From an uncultured Lachnospiraceae bacterium (GTDB lineage Bacteria > Bacillota > Clostridia > Lachnospirales > Lachnospiraceae), in NCBI GenBank assembly GCA_947178145.1, contig CAMWXE010000007.1, forward strand, positions 27,400 through 91,399: 64,000 nt of DNA, read 5' to 3'. A model generated the notes under the pieces. That model was not told where the DNA came from and did no database searches. It saw nothing but the letters and a program-made list of their open reading frames with translations. A program made the position numbers and the translations under genes. Positions 24,340 through 33,759 of this stretch are shown here, in pieces (the stretch's first letter is position 1; the number at the start of each line of letters is the position of its first letter).

Positions 24340-26055
24340 ATGAAAAAGAAAAAATTATTCAAGAAAGCGGCGGCTCTGGCAATGGCAGGTATTATGACAA
24401 TGTCACTGGCTGCATGCGGTGGTTCTGGTGAGGACAGCACGTCTTCTGACACAACTGGCGGTACCAGCAGTAACGACACAGCCAGCACTGGAAATACAGA
24501 TGACGGCACAGGCAGTGCTTCTGCGGCTGGCGTGACAGAGATGGAGGATACGACGATCAATATCCGGATTATGAATGAGTATAAGAATCTGGATAAAGTG
24601 CTGGCAAAGTACGCGGAGATGACGCAGGATGATCCCATTATGAGCAAGATTCATCTGAACTTTAGCTGGGTTACGGGCGGAGATTACAAGGATAAGCTGA
24701 CGATGGCACTGGTAGCGCAGGAGGATTACGATCTGATGTTCTGCGGCAGCTGGCACGGTCTGACTTCTTTTATACAGCAGGGAAATTTTGCAGATTTGTC
24801 TTCTTATTTTAACAACGACAATTTTCCGGGGCTTCAGACTGCTTTCTCAGAAAACTTTACGGATGCCATGACTTCCTATGTACGTCAGGAGGACGGTACT
24901 TTCCAGTCAGGCATCTACGGAATCAATCTGGCATCGTTCTATGAGGACAGCCGTGGATTTATGTACCGCGAGGATCTGCGCGAGAAATACAATTGTGATC
25001 CGATTACAGACAGGGACAGTTTGTTTGCATATATGGATACCGTGCTTGCGAATGAGCCGGATATGATCGGGGCAAGTCTGTGGAATCTCTTCTATATTGA
25101 TTCTCCGGTTTATTCTGGAAAGCATGACAATGTGTACAGTCAGGACAGCACCAATATCTTTGGCGACCAGACACGTGTCTTTGTGGGATTGAGTGAGGAC
25201 GGAAAGACAGTGCTGAATGCAGTCGTTCCTGGAGACCCGCAGGAAGAGTGGGACAAGATGCCGGAGGGATACCAGTATGACTTTATCACAGAGTACGCGG
25301 TAAAACGTACCGACTGGAATCCGTACCTGAATCCGAACCGCGGCGGTACAGATACCGTTGAGAAAGAAGCAGTTATCTCATACTGTCCACTGTCAGAGTT
25401 TGAGAGCAAGGTAAAAGAGGCACAGGAGAGAATTCCGGGTTCTGAGTATGGCTACTATGTCTATGAGGACGCACAGCGCAACAAGGAGAAGGGTGCTGTA
25501 GTCTGTGACATGGTTACCAACAACTGGCTGGTGGTTCCGGAGTGGTCAGAGAATGTGGACGCTGTTATGTACTTCCTTGACTGGATGTTTGGCTCACAGG
25601 AGGCACACGACCTGTTCCAGTATGGTATTGAGGGAGAAGACTGGGAGTCCGTTGGAACAGAGGGATACAAGGATCTTGAGATTTCAGAAGATCTGAAGTA
25701 CACCATGCCGAATTACTCTTTCACGCTGAATCCGACATACATCAGGTACAGTGAGTTTGTGGTGAATGATCCGGAGCTGAAAGCTGATTTTGATTATATC
25801 TATGATGAGTCTACATATGAGCTTAGTCCGCTGGCAGGCTTTGCCTTTGACGCGACGAACGTGGAGACCGAGGTTGCTAATATTTCTGCACTGTCAGGCG
25901 AACTGCAGCTCAATATCTCCCTGTATGAGGCTGACGAGGCAGTAGAGAAACTGCAGACATGGCATGCCGACGCAGAGGATGTCGGCCTGGAGACAGTACG
26001 TCAGGAGCTGATCATGCAGCTGCAGTCATTCCTTGACGCAAAGAACGCACAGTAA
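24340..26055 (+). CDS. Extracellular solute-binding lipoprotein (LplA-like), second copy
   Basis: A 571-residue lipoprotein: signal peptide MKKKKLFKKAAALAMAG with lipobox LAAC, a Ser/Thr/Gly-rich linker (about 25-60), then a type 1 sugar-binding domain. Aromatic residues and DSRGFMYREDLREKYNCDPITD match the corresponding region of the first binding protein at 20673, showing paralogy. AGGAGG lies about nine bases before the ATG. A strong terminator follows at 26063, so this gene ends the permease transcription unit. Abundance is probably higher than that of the first copy, given its ribosome site and own position; that is inference. Confidence 0.87.
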   Translation: MKKKKLFKKAAALAMAGIMTMSLAACGGSGEDSTSSDTTGGTSSNDTASTGNTDDGTGSASAAGVTEMEDTTINIRIMNEYKNLDKVLAKYAEMTQDDPIMSKIHLNFSWVTGGDYKDKLTMALVAQEDYDLMFCGSWHGLTSFIQQGNFADLSSYFNNDNFPGLQTAFSENFTDAMTSYVRQEDGTFQSGIYGINLASFYEDSRGFMYREDLREKYNCDPITDRDSLFAYMDTVLANEPDMIGASLWNLFYIDSPVYSGKHDNVYSQDSTNIFGDQTRVFVGLSEDGKTVLNAVVPGDPQEEWDKMPEGYQYDFITEYAVKRTDWNPYLNPNRGGTDTVEKEAVISYCPLSEFESKVKEAQERIPGSEYGYYVYEDAQRNKEKGAVVCDMVTNNWLVVPEWSENVDAVMYFLDWMFGSQEAHDLFQYGIEGEDWESVGTEGYKDLEISEDLKYTMPNYSFTLNPTYIRYSEFVVNDPELKADFDYIYDESTYELSPLAGFAFDATNVETEVANISALSGELQLNISLYEADEAVEKLQTWHADAEDVGLETVRQELIMQLQSFLDAKNAQ

Positions 26056-26062
26056 TCAGAGG

Positions 26063-26086
26063 GCGGTGGGATTTCCCACCGCTTTT
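26063..26086 (+). terminator. Intrinsic terminator after the second binding-protein gene
   Basis: GCGGTGGG (26063-26070), loop ATTT, CCCACCGC (26075-26082), then TTTT. Stem GC-rich and perfect. Confidence 0.85.
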
Positions 26087-26166
26087 ATGCATACAGGCGC
26101 GTGATGAAATCGGCAGGGAAGGCCGTATGTGCCCGGCGCGCAGGTAGGGCAGGAGAGGAGTGAACT

Positions 26167-26793
26167 ATGGTGAATCCGTTTGGTATCAATAGTCCGTTTG
26201 CGGCGGCAGTCAATAAACTGGTACAGATGATTTATGTCGGAATACTTTGGTTTGTGTGCAGTATTCCTGTTATTACAGCAGGGGCAGCGACCACAGCACT
26301 GTATGAGGTGCTTCTGAAGATGGAGAAGAATCAGGAGGGATATGTCAGCGTTTCCTTTTTCCGCGCATTTCGCAAAAACCTGAAAAGCGCAACGCTCGTC
26401 TGGATTCCGCTGCTGGTCGCGGAAGTTGTGTTTGGTTTTAATCTCTTTTATTACGCAGTGTTTGGAGGAGGGCAGTTTCCGGTGCAGTGCGCTGTCTTTG
26501 CGGTATTGTCACTGGCGGCGCTTATCCTGTCCGGATATGTGTTTCCGGTGATGGCGCGCTTTGAGAATACTACAGCGGGGACTTTTCGGATGGCGGCGCT
26601 GCTGGCTGTGCAGAATGCGGGCTGGACGGCTGTGATTTTGTTTGTACAGCTTCTGACAATTGCAGTGTGCTGGTTCTTTCTGTATTTCCCGCTGCTGTTT
26701 ATCATGGGAATAACAGGGTATTTTCAGGCAGTGATTTTTAATCATATCTTTGACCGCCTGATCGCACAGGGAAAAATTATAGAAGGAGCGTGA
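26167..26793 (+). CDS. YesL-family (DUF624) membrane protein
   Basis: A 208-residue protein with four or five hydrophobic segments. NKLVQMIYVGILWFVCSIPVITAGAATTALY at the N-terminus is the DUF624/YesL signature. YesL genes accompany YesMN and LplBC-type importers; the function is unknown but may help import or sensing. AGGAGAGGAG precedes the ATG. The GH28-type gene begins immediately after, with an in-frame GTG overlapping this gene's TGA. Confidence 0.85.
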   Translation: MVNPFGINSPFAAAVNKLVQMIYVGILWFVCSIPVITAGAATTALYEVLLKMEKNQEGYVSVSFFRAFRKNLKSATLVWIPLLVAEVVFGFNLFYYAVFGGGQFPVQCAVFAVLSLAALILSGYVFPVMARFENTTAGTFRMAALLAVQNAGWTAVILFVQLLTIAVCWFFLYFPLLFIMGITGYFQAVIFNHIFDRLIAQGKIIEGA

Positions 26794-26801
26794 ATCAGAA
26801 G

Positions 26802-28277
26802 ATGAGTGTGACAGAGAATGGGAATCGGATTAAAATTTATCCCGTCCCCGACGGGGCTGTTCTGCAGGAGGATTACTGTCTGCGCGTGCGTCCGGTTGAA
26901 ACGGAGGACTGGCAGGAGTTGAAGGCGTACCGCGTCAAAGTGGATATGCATGATGTGAGGACTGCGTCGATGGTATTTTTTGATTTTGACGGCAGTGTCG
27001 AGGTGGAGATCACATTTCCAAAGTTTTATACAGTGTATAAAGTGGACATCAGACCGTTATCATTTGGCATTCAGCCTGTGACAGAACCCAAAAGAATAAC
27101 ATTTACCCTTGACAAGCCGGCGAATCTGTCAGTGGAAGTCAACAGAGACCGCTTTCACAATCTGCACCTTTTTGCAGGTTCCTTAAAACAGGAACTGGAG
27201 GAGGCGCCGGATAAAAATGACAGCAATGTCATGTTGGTGAAAGGCTCATTGCGTCGTTCTGGATTTTTGTCAGACGAGATTAGCCGGCAGCTTGAGAAGA
27301 TGCCGGAGGGCAGGACGCTCTATGTGGAGGCGGGAATTTATTATATCGGCGAGTGTGTCTGGCATCTGCCATCTTATACGAACATATATTTGGAAGGAGG
27401 GGCAATACTGATTGGCGGCTTGGCATTTGAACACGGGGAGCAGCTTCGGATTTATGGAAAAGGGATCTTGTACCTGGCGGATTTTGCACGGTTCAGCGCG
27501 ATCAATGGATTCCGGCTCAATCATTCTAGGAACATTGTGATTGAAAACCTTATGTTTATCAATCCGCCGCACTATACGGTTTTGCTGGGGGACTGCGAGA
27601 ATGTGACCATCCGCGGCATCAAGTCGTTTAGCTGTGAGGGATGGAGCGACGGGGTGGACATGATGAGCTGCAGGAATGTGACAGTGGAGAATTGTTTTCT
27701 GCGCACCTCCGATGACTGTGTGGCAATCTACGCAAGCCGGTGGGACAACCATGGCGACAGCCGGGATATTTTCGTGCGGGACATGGTGCTGTGGGCGGAT
27801 GTAGCGCACCCGCTTAATATCGGGACACATGGCGACCATGAGCATGACGGCGATGTGATTGAGCATATTACGTATGAAAATATTGACATATTGGAGCATC
27901 ATGAATTCCAGCCTGGCTATCTTGGCGCGATGACGATCAATGCAGGCGATAAGAATCTGGTGCGGGACGTCGTCTACCGAAATATCAGGATAGAGCCGTT
28001 TGAGCATGGAAAAGTGCTGGATTTTCAAGTAAAATGGAACAAGGACTACAACCCGGCTCCAGGGCGTGGAATCGAAAAAATCTGCCTGGAGGATATCGAC
28101 ATCCGCACAGGCGTGGGCGAGGAGCCGTCTGTGATCGCCGGATACAGCGAGGCGTTCGCGGTGCGTGATGTCGTGATCCGCAGGATGCATCGGGACGGAA
28201 AGGAAGTCAGAAGTCTGGAAGAGGGAAATATACACGTGGGAGAATTTGCGGAGGGTGTTATTGTGGAGACGGATTAG
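26802..28277 (+). CDS. GH28-like right-handed beta-helix glycoside hydrolase
   Basis: A 491-residue protein with an N-terminal beta-sandwich (to about 110) and a parallel beta-helix. GH28 landmarks are SDGVDMMSC (near residue 283, place of NTD), TSDDCVAIYA (near 303, catalytic Asp pair) and NIGTHGDHE (near 342, place of GHG); spacing is as in polygalacturonase-type enzymes though residues differ, so a related family is possible. No signal peptide: it acts inside the cell on imported oligosaccharides with the GH88 enzyme. Start uncertain: ATG 26802 (AAGGAG 13 bases upstream) or GTG 26790. Confidence 0.75.
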   Translation: MSVTENGNRIKIYPVPDGAVLQEDYCLRVRPVETEDWQELKAYRVKVDMHDVRTASMVFFDFDGSVEVEITFPKFYTVYKVDIRPLSFGIQPVTEPKRITFTLDKPANLSVEVNRDRFHNLHLFAGSLKQELEEAPDKNDSNVMLVKGSLRRSGFLSDEISRQLEKMPEGRTLYVEAGIYYIGECVWHLPSYTNIYLEGGAILIGGLAFEHGEQLRIYGKGILYLADFARFSAINGFRLNHSRNIVIENLMFINPPHYTVLLGDCENVTIRGIKSFSCEGWSDGVDMMSCRNVTVENCFLRTSDDCVAIYASRWDNHGDSRDIFVRDMVLWADVAHPLNIGTHGDHEHDGDVIEHITYENIDILEHHEFQPGYLGAMTINAGDKNLVRDVVYRNIRIEPFEHGKVLDFQVKWNKDYNPAPGRGIEKICLEDIDIRTGVGEEPSVIAGYSEAFAVRDVVIRRMHRDGKEVRSLEEGNIHVGEFAEGVIVETD

Positions 28278-28383
28278 CGTTCCCGGCAAGATTGTCTTGC
28301 TGGCCATTTACCTGACGCTGTCGATCATATTTTTGGGGAACTGTATGCGGTGCCGGCTGAAGGAAGCATTTCTTGACAAATAA
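28261..28383 (+). CDS. Small single-pass membrane protein (40 residues)
   Basis: A short frame beginning TTG at 28261, six bases after GGAGG (28250-28254), and ending TAA at 28381. The product starts LWRRISVPGKIVLLAIY and contains one hydrophobic helix (about residues 10-29) flanked by basic residues and a CMRCR motif. It overlaps the end of the GH28-type gene by 17 bases, suggesting translational coupling, and ends just inside the next promoter's -35 region. No family recognised. The ribosome site, coupling and membrane topology argue for a real gene, but it is unproven. Confidence 0.45.
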   Translation: MWRRISVPGKIVLLAIYLTLSIIFLGNCMRCRLKEAFLDK

Positions 28384-28401
28384 TGGTAAAACTGATAATA
28401 T
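28373..28401 (+). promoter_or_regulatory. Sigma-A promoter of the transglutaminase-like surface protein gene
   Basis: TTGACA (28373-28378), 17-base spacer, TAATAT (28396-28401). The apparent TTG start codon of the long frame at 28373 is actually this -35 box, which supports the ATG at 28436 as the true start. Confidence 0.8.
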
Positions 28402-28435
28402 TTTAGGAAATCTTAAGATAAAGGGGAGTAAAGCA

Positions 28436-31400
28436 ATGAGGCGAACAAGAATTATTGCTGTGCTGCTGATTCTGCTGCTGATGCTGCCGCAGGGTATGGC
28501 TGGCAGCTGGGTAAATGCAGCGAATACAAACAATCAGCGGTATTATTACAATCAGCTGGACAGTGTTTCAAAAGGAATTTATGATGCCATGTACAAGATG
28601 TACGAGCAGGGAATTTTTAAGACGGGGAACCAGGAATATGACCTGATTGAAAATGGCCATCTCACAAGCGGACAGCTGGCGGCATATGAGGGAAAGCAGG
28701 AGGAACTGCTCAAGCTGTTTGGAGCGGCAAGAGATGCTTTTTATGCGGATTATCCAGATATTTTCTATGTGGATTTCTCCAGTCTGTCGATCACAGTATC
28801 TACAAGCGATGCATCGGATGAAGAGGAGGCGGAGAATCAAACTGCCGTGTATAAGGCTTCCCTGGGAGCAGGCAAAAAGGATACTTATTTTGTGGAAGGT
28901 TTTTCAGAGAAACAGCAGGTAGAGGATGCCGTCAAGGCACATGAGGCGAAGATCAATGAGATTGCTGCAGGCGCAAAAAAATCCGAATCCGTCCGCGACC
29001 AGGTGGCTTATGTGTATAATGCCATCATAGAAAATACGGAGTACAGACTTGATACGAACTGTTCTCCAGGCAATGCAGGACATGTGAGAACATCCTATGG
29101 CGCGCTTGTCAAGGGGCAGAGCCTGTGCGAGGGTTATGCCAGGGCAGTCAAGACTGTCCTGGATGCCATGGGAATCAAAAGTGTTCTGGTGCAGGGAAAT
29201 TATCGGGCACCGGACGGCAGTGACAATCTCCATATGTGGAATTATGTGCAGATTGACGGAAAATGGTATGGTCTGGATGCCACAGCCGGAGACGGTATGA
29301 AGGGCACTGTCGAGAGCGATAAATATCTGCTGGCGGACAAGACAGTGATGGATGCGAATTACAAGCCAGATGGCATCATGTCAGACAGTGGCTTTCGGTT
29401 TACCTATCCGCAGCTTGCAGATGCCGACGGAGACTCTGAGGACAGCGAACAGACCCCGGATGAGGGAAGCACAGACAGCAGCGGGTACAAAACGCTCTTT
29501 GACAAGGAAGGACTGGTAGTGCAGTACAGGGACGGCACGGCATCTGAAGGGGATGTCGGTGTATTCAAAGCCAGTTACAAGGGCATGGGATACCAGGATG
29601 CTGTCGACAGCGAAGGTGTGTATATCCTTACACGTTTTTATCAGTATCTGCCAGGGCTGGGTGATTACAAGATTGGAAACTGGGGCTATTCCGATCCCAA
29701 GCCCTTTACGATGCCGCAGCTGAAGGATGCGCTGGTCATTGCCAATGGAAACAGCAGGTATATTGAGTTTGCCATCACGAAAAAGGCACCTGCAGGTCCG
29801 CTGTACGGAGAAGATCTGAGCACGGATAATCTGGAAAAAAACTGGAATTTTCAGGGAACGGAAGCTGATTTTATTGTGTCTACAGGAAAGCTGGACAATC
29901 CAAAAGGAACATTTATTCCGGCACCTTTTGCGAACAATATCACACCGAGCAATACAGGGTTTCTTACCTGCGGCAGGAAATACCATGTGACAGTAGTGTT
30001 CGATGAACAGCTTGTGCCGATTGACGGGGAGAGTGCAGGCGTAAAAGTCGCTGTAGAGGATGGATGGAGCGCGGAGAAATACAGCAAAATTGAGAATTTC
30101 AAATGGGATAAAAACCGCACAGTGGAGTTTGACTTTACGCCGAGTGATCAGCTGGCGGACAATTATGCCAATTACTCATTTCAGATTACAGGACTGCAGG
30201 GAAAAGGAAGCCTGAAACCGCCAACCAGCTTTACTTATAGTGCGAAGAAAAAGATATCGATCTGTGCATACCGTTCGCAGGGAATCTATCTGAATCTGGG
30301 CGCGAAGCCGCAGCTGCTGGAGCCCGACGACATTTTCTGCGGCGACTGGGTGAATGAGTATGGAGAGAAACTGAAGAATGTGAAGAATATCGTTCTGACG
30401 GCGTCAAAACCGGAGCTGGTGGTGAAAACGCCAACCGCAGACCAGACAAAAGAGATGCTGGGGATGGTAAATGGAACGATCCCGGAAGGGTATACAGTAG
30501 AAAAGAGTGCCACTTATGAGCTTACACTGACGACCTGCAACCAGAACATTATACAGACCGGACAGAGTGTCAGGCTGCACATTGGTTTTCCGGAAGGCTA
30601 TGGACCTGAGAATGCAGGGGTGAGTTATAAGGCGTATCACTTTCTGAAAGACAAGAGTGGGAAGATCACAGGTGTGGAAGAGCTTGACTGCATTGTGACA
30701 AATAAAGGACTGATGGTCACCTGCTATTCGTTCAGTCCGTTTGCGGTTGTCGCGCTGAAGGAGAAAGAAGGGGCAGTGACGGATGTTGACACGGCGATTG
30801 CGCAGAAGCTGCTCGTCATGAATTCCGAAGGCGGAGATGTGGAGATTCAGGAAGACAAAAATGCCAGGATGTGTAAAATGTTGGAAAAAGGGCAGAAGCG
30901 GACGATTGTGATAAAGGCGAAGGATGGATATGTGATCAGCGGGCTTTATCTGAATGGCGAATCACGGAGTGTGTCTGACAAGAAATCTATGAAGCTTACA
31001 ATTAAGTACGAGGATCTGAGTGGCGAAGGCAATATTTTGGATGTTGTATTTGCGCAGGACAAGCCGAAACAGGAGACAGCGTCGTCCACACAGGAGAAGC
31101 CTTCGACAGGGTCACAGCAGAGCAGTGTGTCCTCCCAGAATGAATCCTCTGGCGGACAGTCAGGCAGTTCAGGGAATGCATCTGCCAGTGCATCAGCTTC
31201 CAACAATACAGAAAGCAGTGCCAAGGGCAATTCCAATACAGATAATCTGCCATTTGTGGTGCTTCCACAGACTCCTGGAGGTGTCACTGTGACAGATCAG
31301 GCATCTGCAGCGCCGTCAGCATCGGCAGCAACTCCTGCAACACCACCGATTACATCATCAGCAAATCCTGTTGTGTCATCACCACCGTCGGCTTCCAGCG

Positions 31401-31708
31401 CGAATATCATTGGTGATATATTGACAGATGGCAGTGCTGGTGTGATTTCTTCCGAACAGGGAAATGATACGGCTGGAGTGATTGTGCCGGATGCAGAGCA
31501 GGAGATGGAGCACATCGTTTTATCAACGGGTGAAAACGCCATGGAGTTTGTGGTTCTGCCAGCAGAAGATGATGATTCCGCCATCGAAAAATCAGAAGTG
31601 GGCAGAATTCTTCTGATTGCATTGAGCTGTGTGGCAGGTGTCGGAATGGTTGCCGTGGGAGCTGTGGGATTTGTCCAGATGAGGCGCGATAGATATGACT
31701 CTGAATAA
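28436..31708 (+). CDS. Large surface protein with transglutaminase-like domain
   Basis: A 1090-residue exported protein. A signal peptide (MRRTRIIAVLLILLLMLPQG) is followed by a transglutaminase-like domain with Cys near residue 230 (GQSLCEGYARA), His near 265 (NLHMWNYV) and Asp near 281 (WYGLDATAGD), the expected Cys-His-Asp triad. Beta-rich repeats fill about 350-820, then a Ser/Ala/Thr-rich linker (about 870-1000) and a C-terminal membrane helix (near 1058-1080) with a basic tail MRRDRYDSE, so it is membrane-anchored and spans the wall. No LPXTG motif. GGGGAG precedes the ATG. It may cross-link or cleave peptides at the surface; which is unknown. Confidence 0.8.
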   Translation: MRRTRIIAVLLILLLMLPQGMAGSWVNAANTNNQRYYYNQLDSVSKGIYDAMYKMYEQGIFKTGNQEYDLIENGHLTSGQLAAYEGKQEELLKLFGAARDAFYADYPDIFYVDFSSLSITVSTSDASDEEEAENQTAVYKASLGAGKKDTYFVEGFSEKQQVEDAVKAHEAKINEIAAGAKKSESVRDQVAYVYNAIIENTEYRLDTNCSPGNAGHVRTSYGALVKGQSLCEGYARAVKTVLDAMGIKSVLVQGNYRAPDGSDNLHMWNYVQIDGKWYGLDATAGDGMKGTVESDKYLLADKTVMDANYKPDGIMSDSGFRFTYPQLADADGDSEDSEQTPDEGSTDSSGYKTLFDKEGLVVQYRDGTASEGDVGVFKASYKGMGYQDAVDSEGVYILTRFYQYLPGLGDYKIGNWGYSDPKPFTMPQLKDALVIANGNSRYIEFAITKKAPAGPLYGEDLSTDNLEKNWNFQGTEADFIVSTGKLDNPKGTFIPAPFANNITPSNTGFLTCGRKYHVTVVFDEQLVPIDGESAGVKVAVEDGWSAEKYSKIENFKWDKNRTVEFDFTPSDQLADNYANYSFQITGLQGKGSLKPPTSFTYSAKKKISICAYRSQGIYLNLGAKPQLLEPDDIFCGDWVNEYGEKLKNVKNIVLTASKPELVVKTPTADQTKEMLGMVNGTIPEGYTVEKSATYELTLTTCNQNIIQTGQSVRLHIGFPEGYGPENAGVSYKAYHFLKDKSGKITGVEELDCIVTNKGLMVTCYSFSPFAVVALKEKEGAVTDVDTAIAQKLLVMNSEGGDVEIQEDKNARMCKMLEKGQKRTIVIKAKDGYVISGLYLNGESRSVSDKKSMKLTIKYEDLSGEGNILDVVFAQDKPKQETASSTQEKPSTGSQQSSVSSQNESSGGQSGSSGNASASASASNNTESSAKGNSNTDNLPFVVLPQTPGGVTVTDQASAAPSASAATPATPPITSSANPVVSSPPSASSANIIGDILTDGSAGVISSEQGNDTAGVIVPDAEQEMEHIVLSTGENAMEFVVLPAEDDDSAIEKSEVGRILLIALSCVAGVGMVAVGAVGFVQMRRDRYDSE

Positions 31709-31717
31709 AAGTTTCTC

Positions 31718-31746
31718 TTGACAGATTCCGTCAAAGCGATTATGAT
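31718..31746 (+). promoter_or_regulatory. Promoter of the trp T-box leader
   Basis: TTGACA (31718-31723), 17 bases, TATGAT (31741-31746). Transcription would begin near 31753, at the start of the T-box leader. Confidence 0.8.
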
Positions 31747-31752
31747 AGTTCT

Positions 31753-32090
31753 AAGAGTTGAAATGCAAAATAAATAGCGACATGAAACTGATGACCAAGA
31801 GGAGTACATATTTTGGGAGATTCACAGAGAGCTGCAGGCGGTGGGATTGCAGCAGTCAAAGGGATATGGAATGGACTTGGGAAGGTGGGAGAAAAAAGTC
31901 AGAGATGGTGAGAAAGATGCTGTCGGGAGACTTGAGTAATGCCCAACGGGATTTCCGCCCGTTATCAAGGGAAAGCGCATGATGGTGCGTGTGTAGAGAG
32001 GGTGTATTTTTGATATGCCAAATTAGGTGGTACCGCAGAAGTTAAGAGCTTTTGTCCTAGTAGAGATATTAGGATAAAAGCTTTTTTTAT
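31753..32090 (+). ncRNA. T-box riboswitch, tRNA-Trp specific, controlling the trp operon
   Basis: A complete T-box leader. Stem I contains the AGAGAGCTG region and GAATGGAC; the specifier codon is TGG (31872-31874), meaning tRNA-Trp. The conserved T-box sequence AGGTGGTACCGCAG lies at 32025-32038. The terminator has arms AGCTTTTGTCCTA (32047-32059) and TAGGATAAAAGCT (32070-32082) followed by a T run to 32088. Uncharged tRNA-Trp should stabilise the antiterminator and allow transcription of trpEGDCFBA. Specificity is read directly from the codon and fits the genes. Confidence 0.92.
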
Positions 32091-32209
32091 GTACATGGGT
32101 ATCCCGTGGGAATCATGTCAGCCAGGGCTGACGGATGCCCACATACGAGCAGGCAGGAAGGAAGTACACTTTCCCACTCGATTACAGGAACTATAAGGAG
32201 GATAAGGTT

Positions 32210-33661
32210 ATGATCAAGCCGACATATGATCAGGCGAAACAGTATGAGAAGGACTACACGTACATTCCGATATGTAAGGAGATCCTGGCGGACGATATCA
32301 CGCCGATTCTGATGCTGAGAAAGCTTGCGGCACTGGATGAACAGTATTTTCTGCTGGAGAGTGTCGAGGGGGGAAACTTAGGCAGATATTCGTTTCTGGG
32401 ATATCACCCCAGGTTGTCCGTTTCCTGTAAGGACGGAATCACAAAAGTGAAGGAGGACGGTATGGTGCGTATCGTGCCGGGAAAGCCCAAGGAGGCGCTT
32501 CAGACGATTCTTGACACCTGCCGCTCTCCCCAGATAGAGGGACTACCCACTTTTACAGGCGGTCTGGTCGGATATTTTGCATACGAGATGATACAGTATG
32601 CGGAGCCAAAGCTCAAGATCAAGCAGAGCGATGTCAGTGACTGTGAACTTATGATGTTCGACCGGTTAATCGCATTTGACCAGCTCCACCATAAGCTTTG
32701 TTTTATCACGAACGCCAGGGCACAGGACGGTGAGGCGGGATATCACAAGGCAGCCGCAGAGCTTGAAGCCTTTGTGGAAACAATCCGGCTCACCGATCCG
32801 ATACCATATGAGAAGCCGCTGCCAGCGCCAAAGTTTACCTGCAACCTCTCCAAAGAGGAATACTGCAACATGGTCGAGAAAACCAAACATTACATCAGAG
32901 AGGGAGATATTTTTCAGGGCGTTATCTCGAGGCGGTTCGAGGCAGAATACGACGGAAGCCTGTTAAATGCGTACAGGGTGCTCAGAACTACGAATCCCTC
33001 GCCCTATATGTACTATATACAAATCAAGGATATGCAGATTGCAGGGACTTCGCCGGAAACGATGGTAAAGCTTACCAATGGTAAGTTAATGACATTTCCG
33101 GTAGCAGGAACAAGGAAGCGCGGTAAGGACAGGGAGGAAGATACAGCGCTGGAAAAGGAACTGCTGGCGGATAAGAAAGAATGTGCGGAACACAACATGC
33201 TGGTGGATCTGGCAAGAAATGATATTGGCAGAATCGCAGAGTACGGCAGCGTGAAAGTGGAGGATTACATGGTAATCCATAGATTTTCCAAGGTCATGCA
33301 CATCGCAAGCACTGTCACTGGAAAACTGGCAGAGGGAAAAACCTGCGGGGACACCGTTGAGGCGCTGCTTCCGGCGGGAACACTATCCGGGGCGCCCAAG
33401 TTCAGGGCGTGTGAGATTATCGATGAACTCGAACCTGTGCCGAGAGGTGTTTACGGCGGAGCCATCGGATATCTTGATTTCAGCGGGAATCTGGATGTGT
33501 GTATCGCGATCAGGACAGCCGTCAAAAAAGGAAAGAAAGTGTATGTGCAGGCGGGAGCCGGAATTGTGGCGGATTCCGTGCCGGAGAGTGAATATCAGGA
33601 GTGTGCAAACAAGGCAGGAGCCGTGATCGAGGCGATTCGCCAGGTGGAAGAAATCTGCTGA
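32210..33661 (+). CDS. trpE: Anthranilate synthase component I
   Basis: A 483-residue chorismate-binding enzyme that makes anthranilate with ammonia from TrpG. LLESVEGGNLGRYSFLG near residue 50 is the tryptophan feedback-binding region; FQGVISRRFE, GTSPETMVKL, FPVAGTRKRG and the C-terminal AGAGIVADSVPESEYQEC are catalytic-domain landmarks. The ATG at 32210 follows AAGGAGG; an earlier frame start at 32135 is not supported. First gene of the T-box-controlled trp operon; the subunit partner TrpG follows after 98 bases. Confidence 0.95.
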   Translation: MIKPTYDQAKQYEKDYTYIPICKEILADDITPILMLRKLAALDEQYFLLESVEGGNLGRYSFLGYHPRLSVSCKDGITKVKEDGMVRIVPGKPKEALQTILDTCRSPQIEGLPTFTGGLVGYFAYEMIQYAEPKLKIKQSDVSDCELMMFDRLIAFDQLHHKLCFITNARAQDGEAGYHKAAAELEAFVETIRLTDPIPYEKPLPAPKFTCNLSKEEYCNMVEKTKHYIREGDIFQGVISRRFEAEYDGSLLNAYRVLRTTNPSPYMYYIQIKDMQIAGTSPETMVKLTNGKLMTFPVAGTRKRGKDREEDTALEKELLADKKECAEHNMLVDLARNDIGRIAEYGSVKVEDYMVIHRFSKVMHIASTVTGKLAEGKTCGDTVEALLPAGTLSGAPKFRACEIIDELEPVPRGVYGGAIGYLDFSGNLDVCIAIRTAVKKGKKVYVQAGAGIVADSVPESEYQECANKAGAVIEAIRQVEEIC

Positions 33662-33759
33662 CCGCGATGATGGCGGCTGCAAAACAGCAAATATAAATAT
33701 ACAGCGGCTGGGGTGTATCTTCGAAGTTATGGTGTAAAAAGAATTAGGGGGAAAGAGAT

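Noticed and set aside
27270..28307. 345-codon minus-strand frame
   Set aside because: Antisense to the GH28-like gene, no ribosome site and no protein-like pattern.
28373..28435. TTG start giving a 21-residue N-terminal extension of the surface protein
   Set aside because: The TTG is the first part of the -35 TTGACA; the extension would precede the signal peptide.
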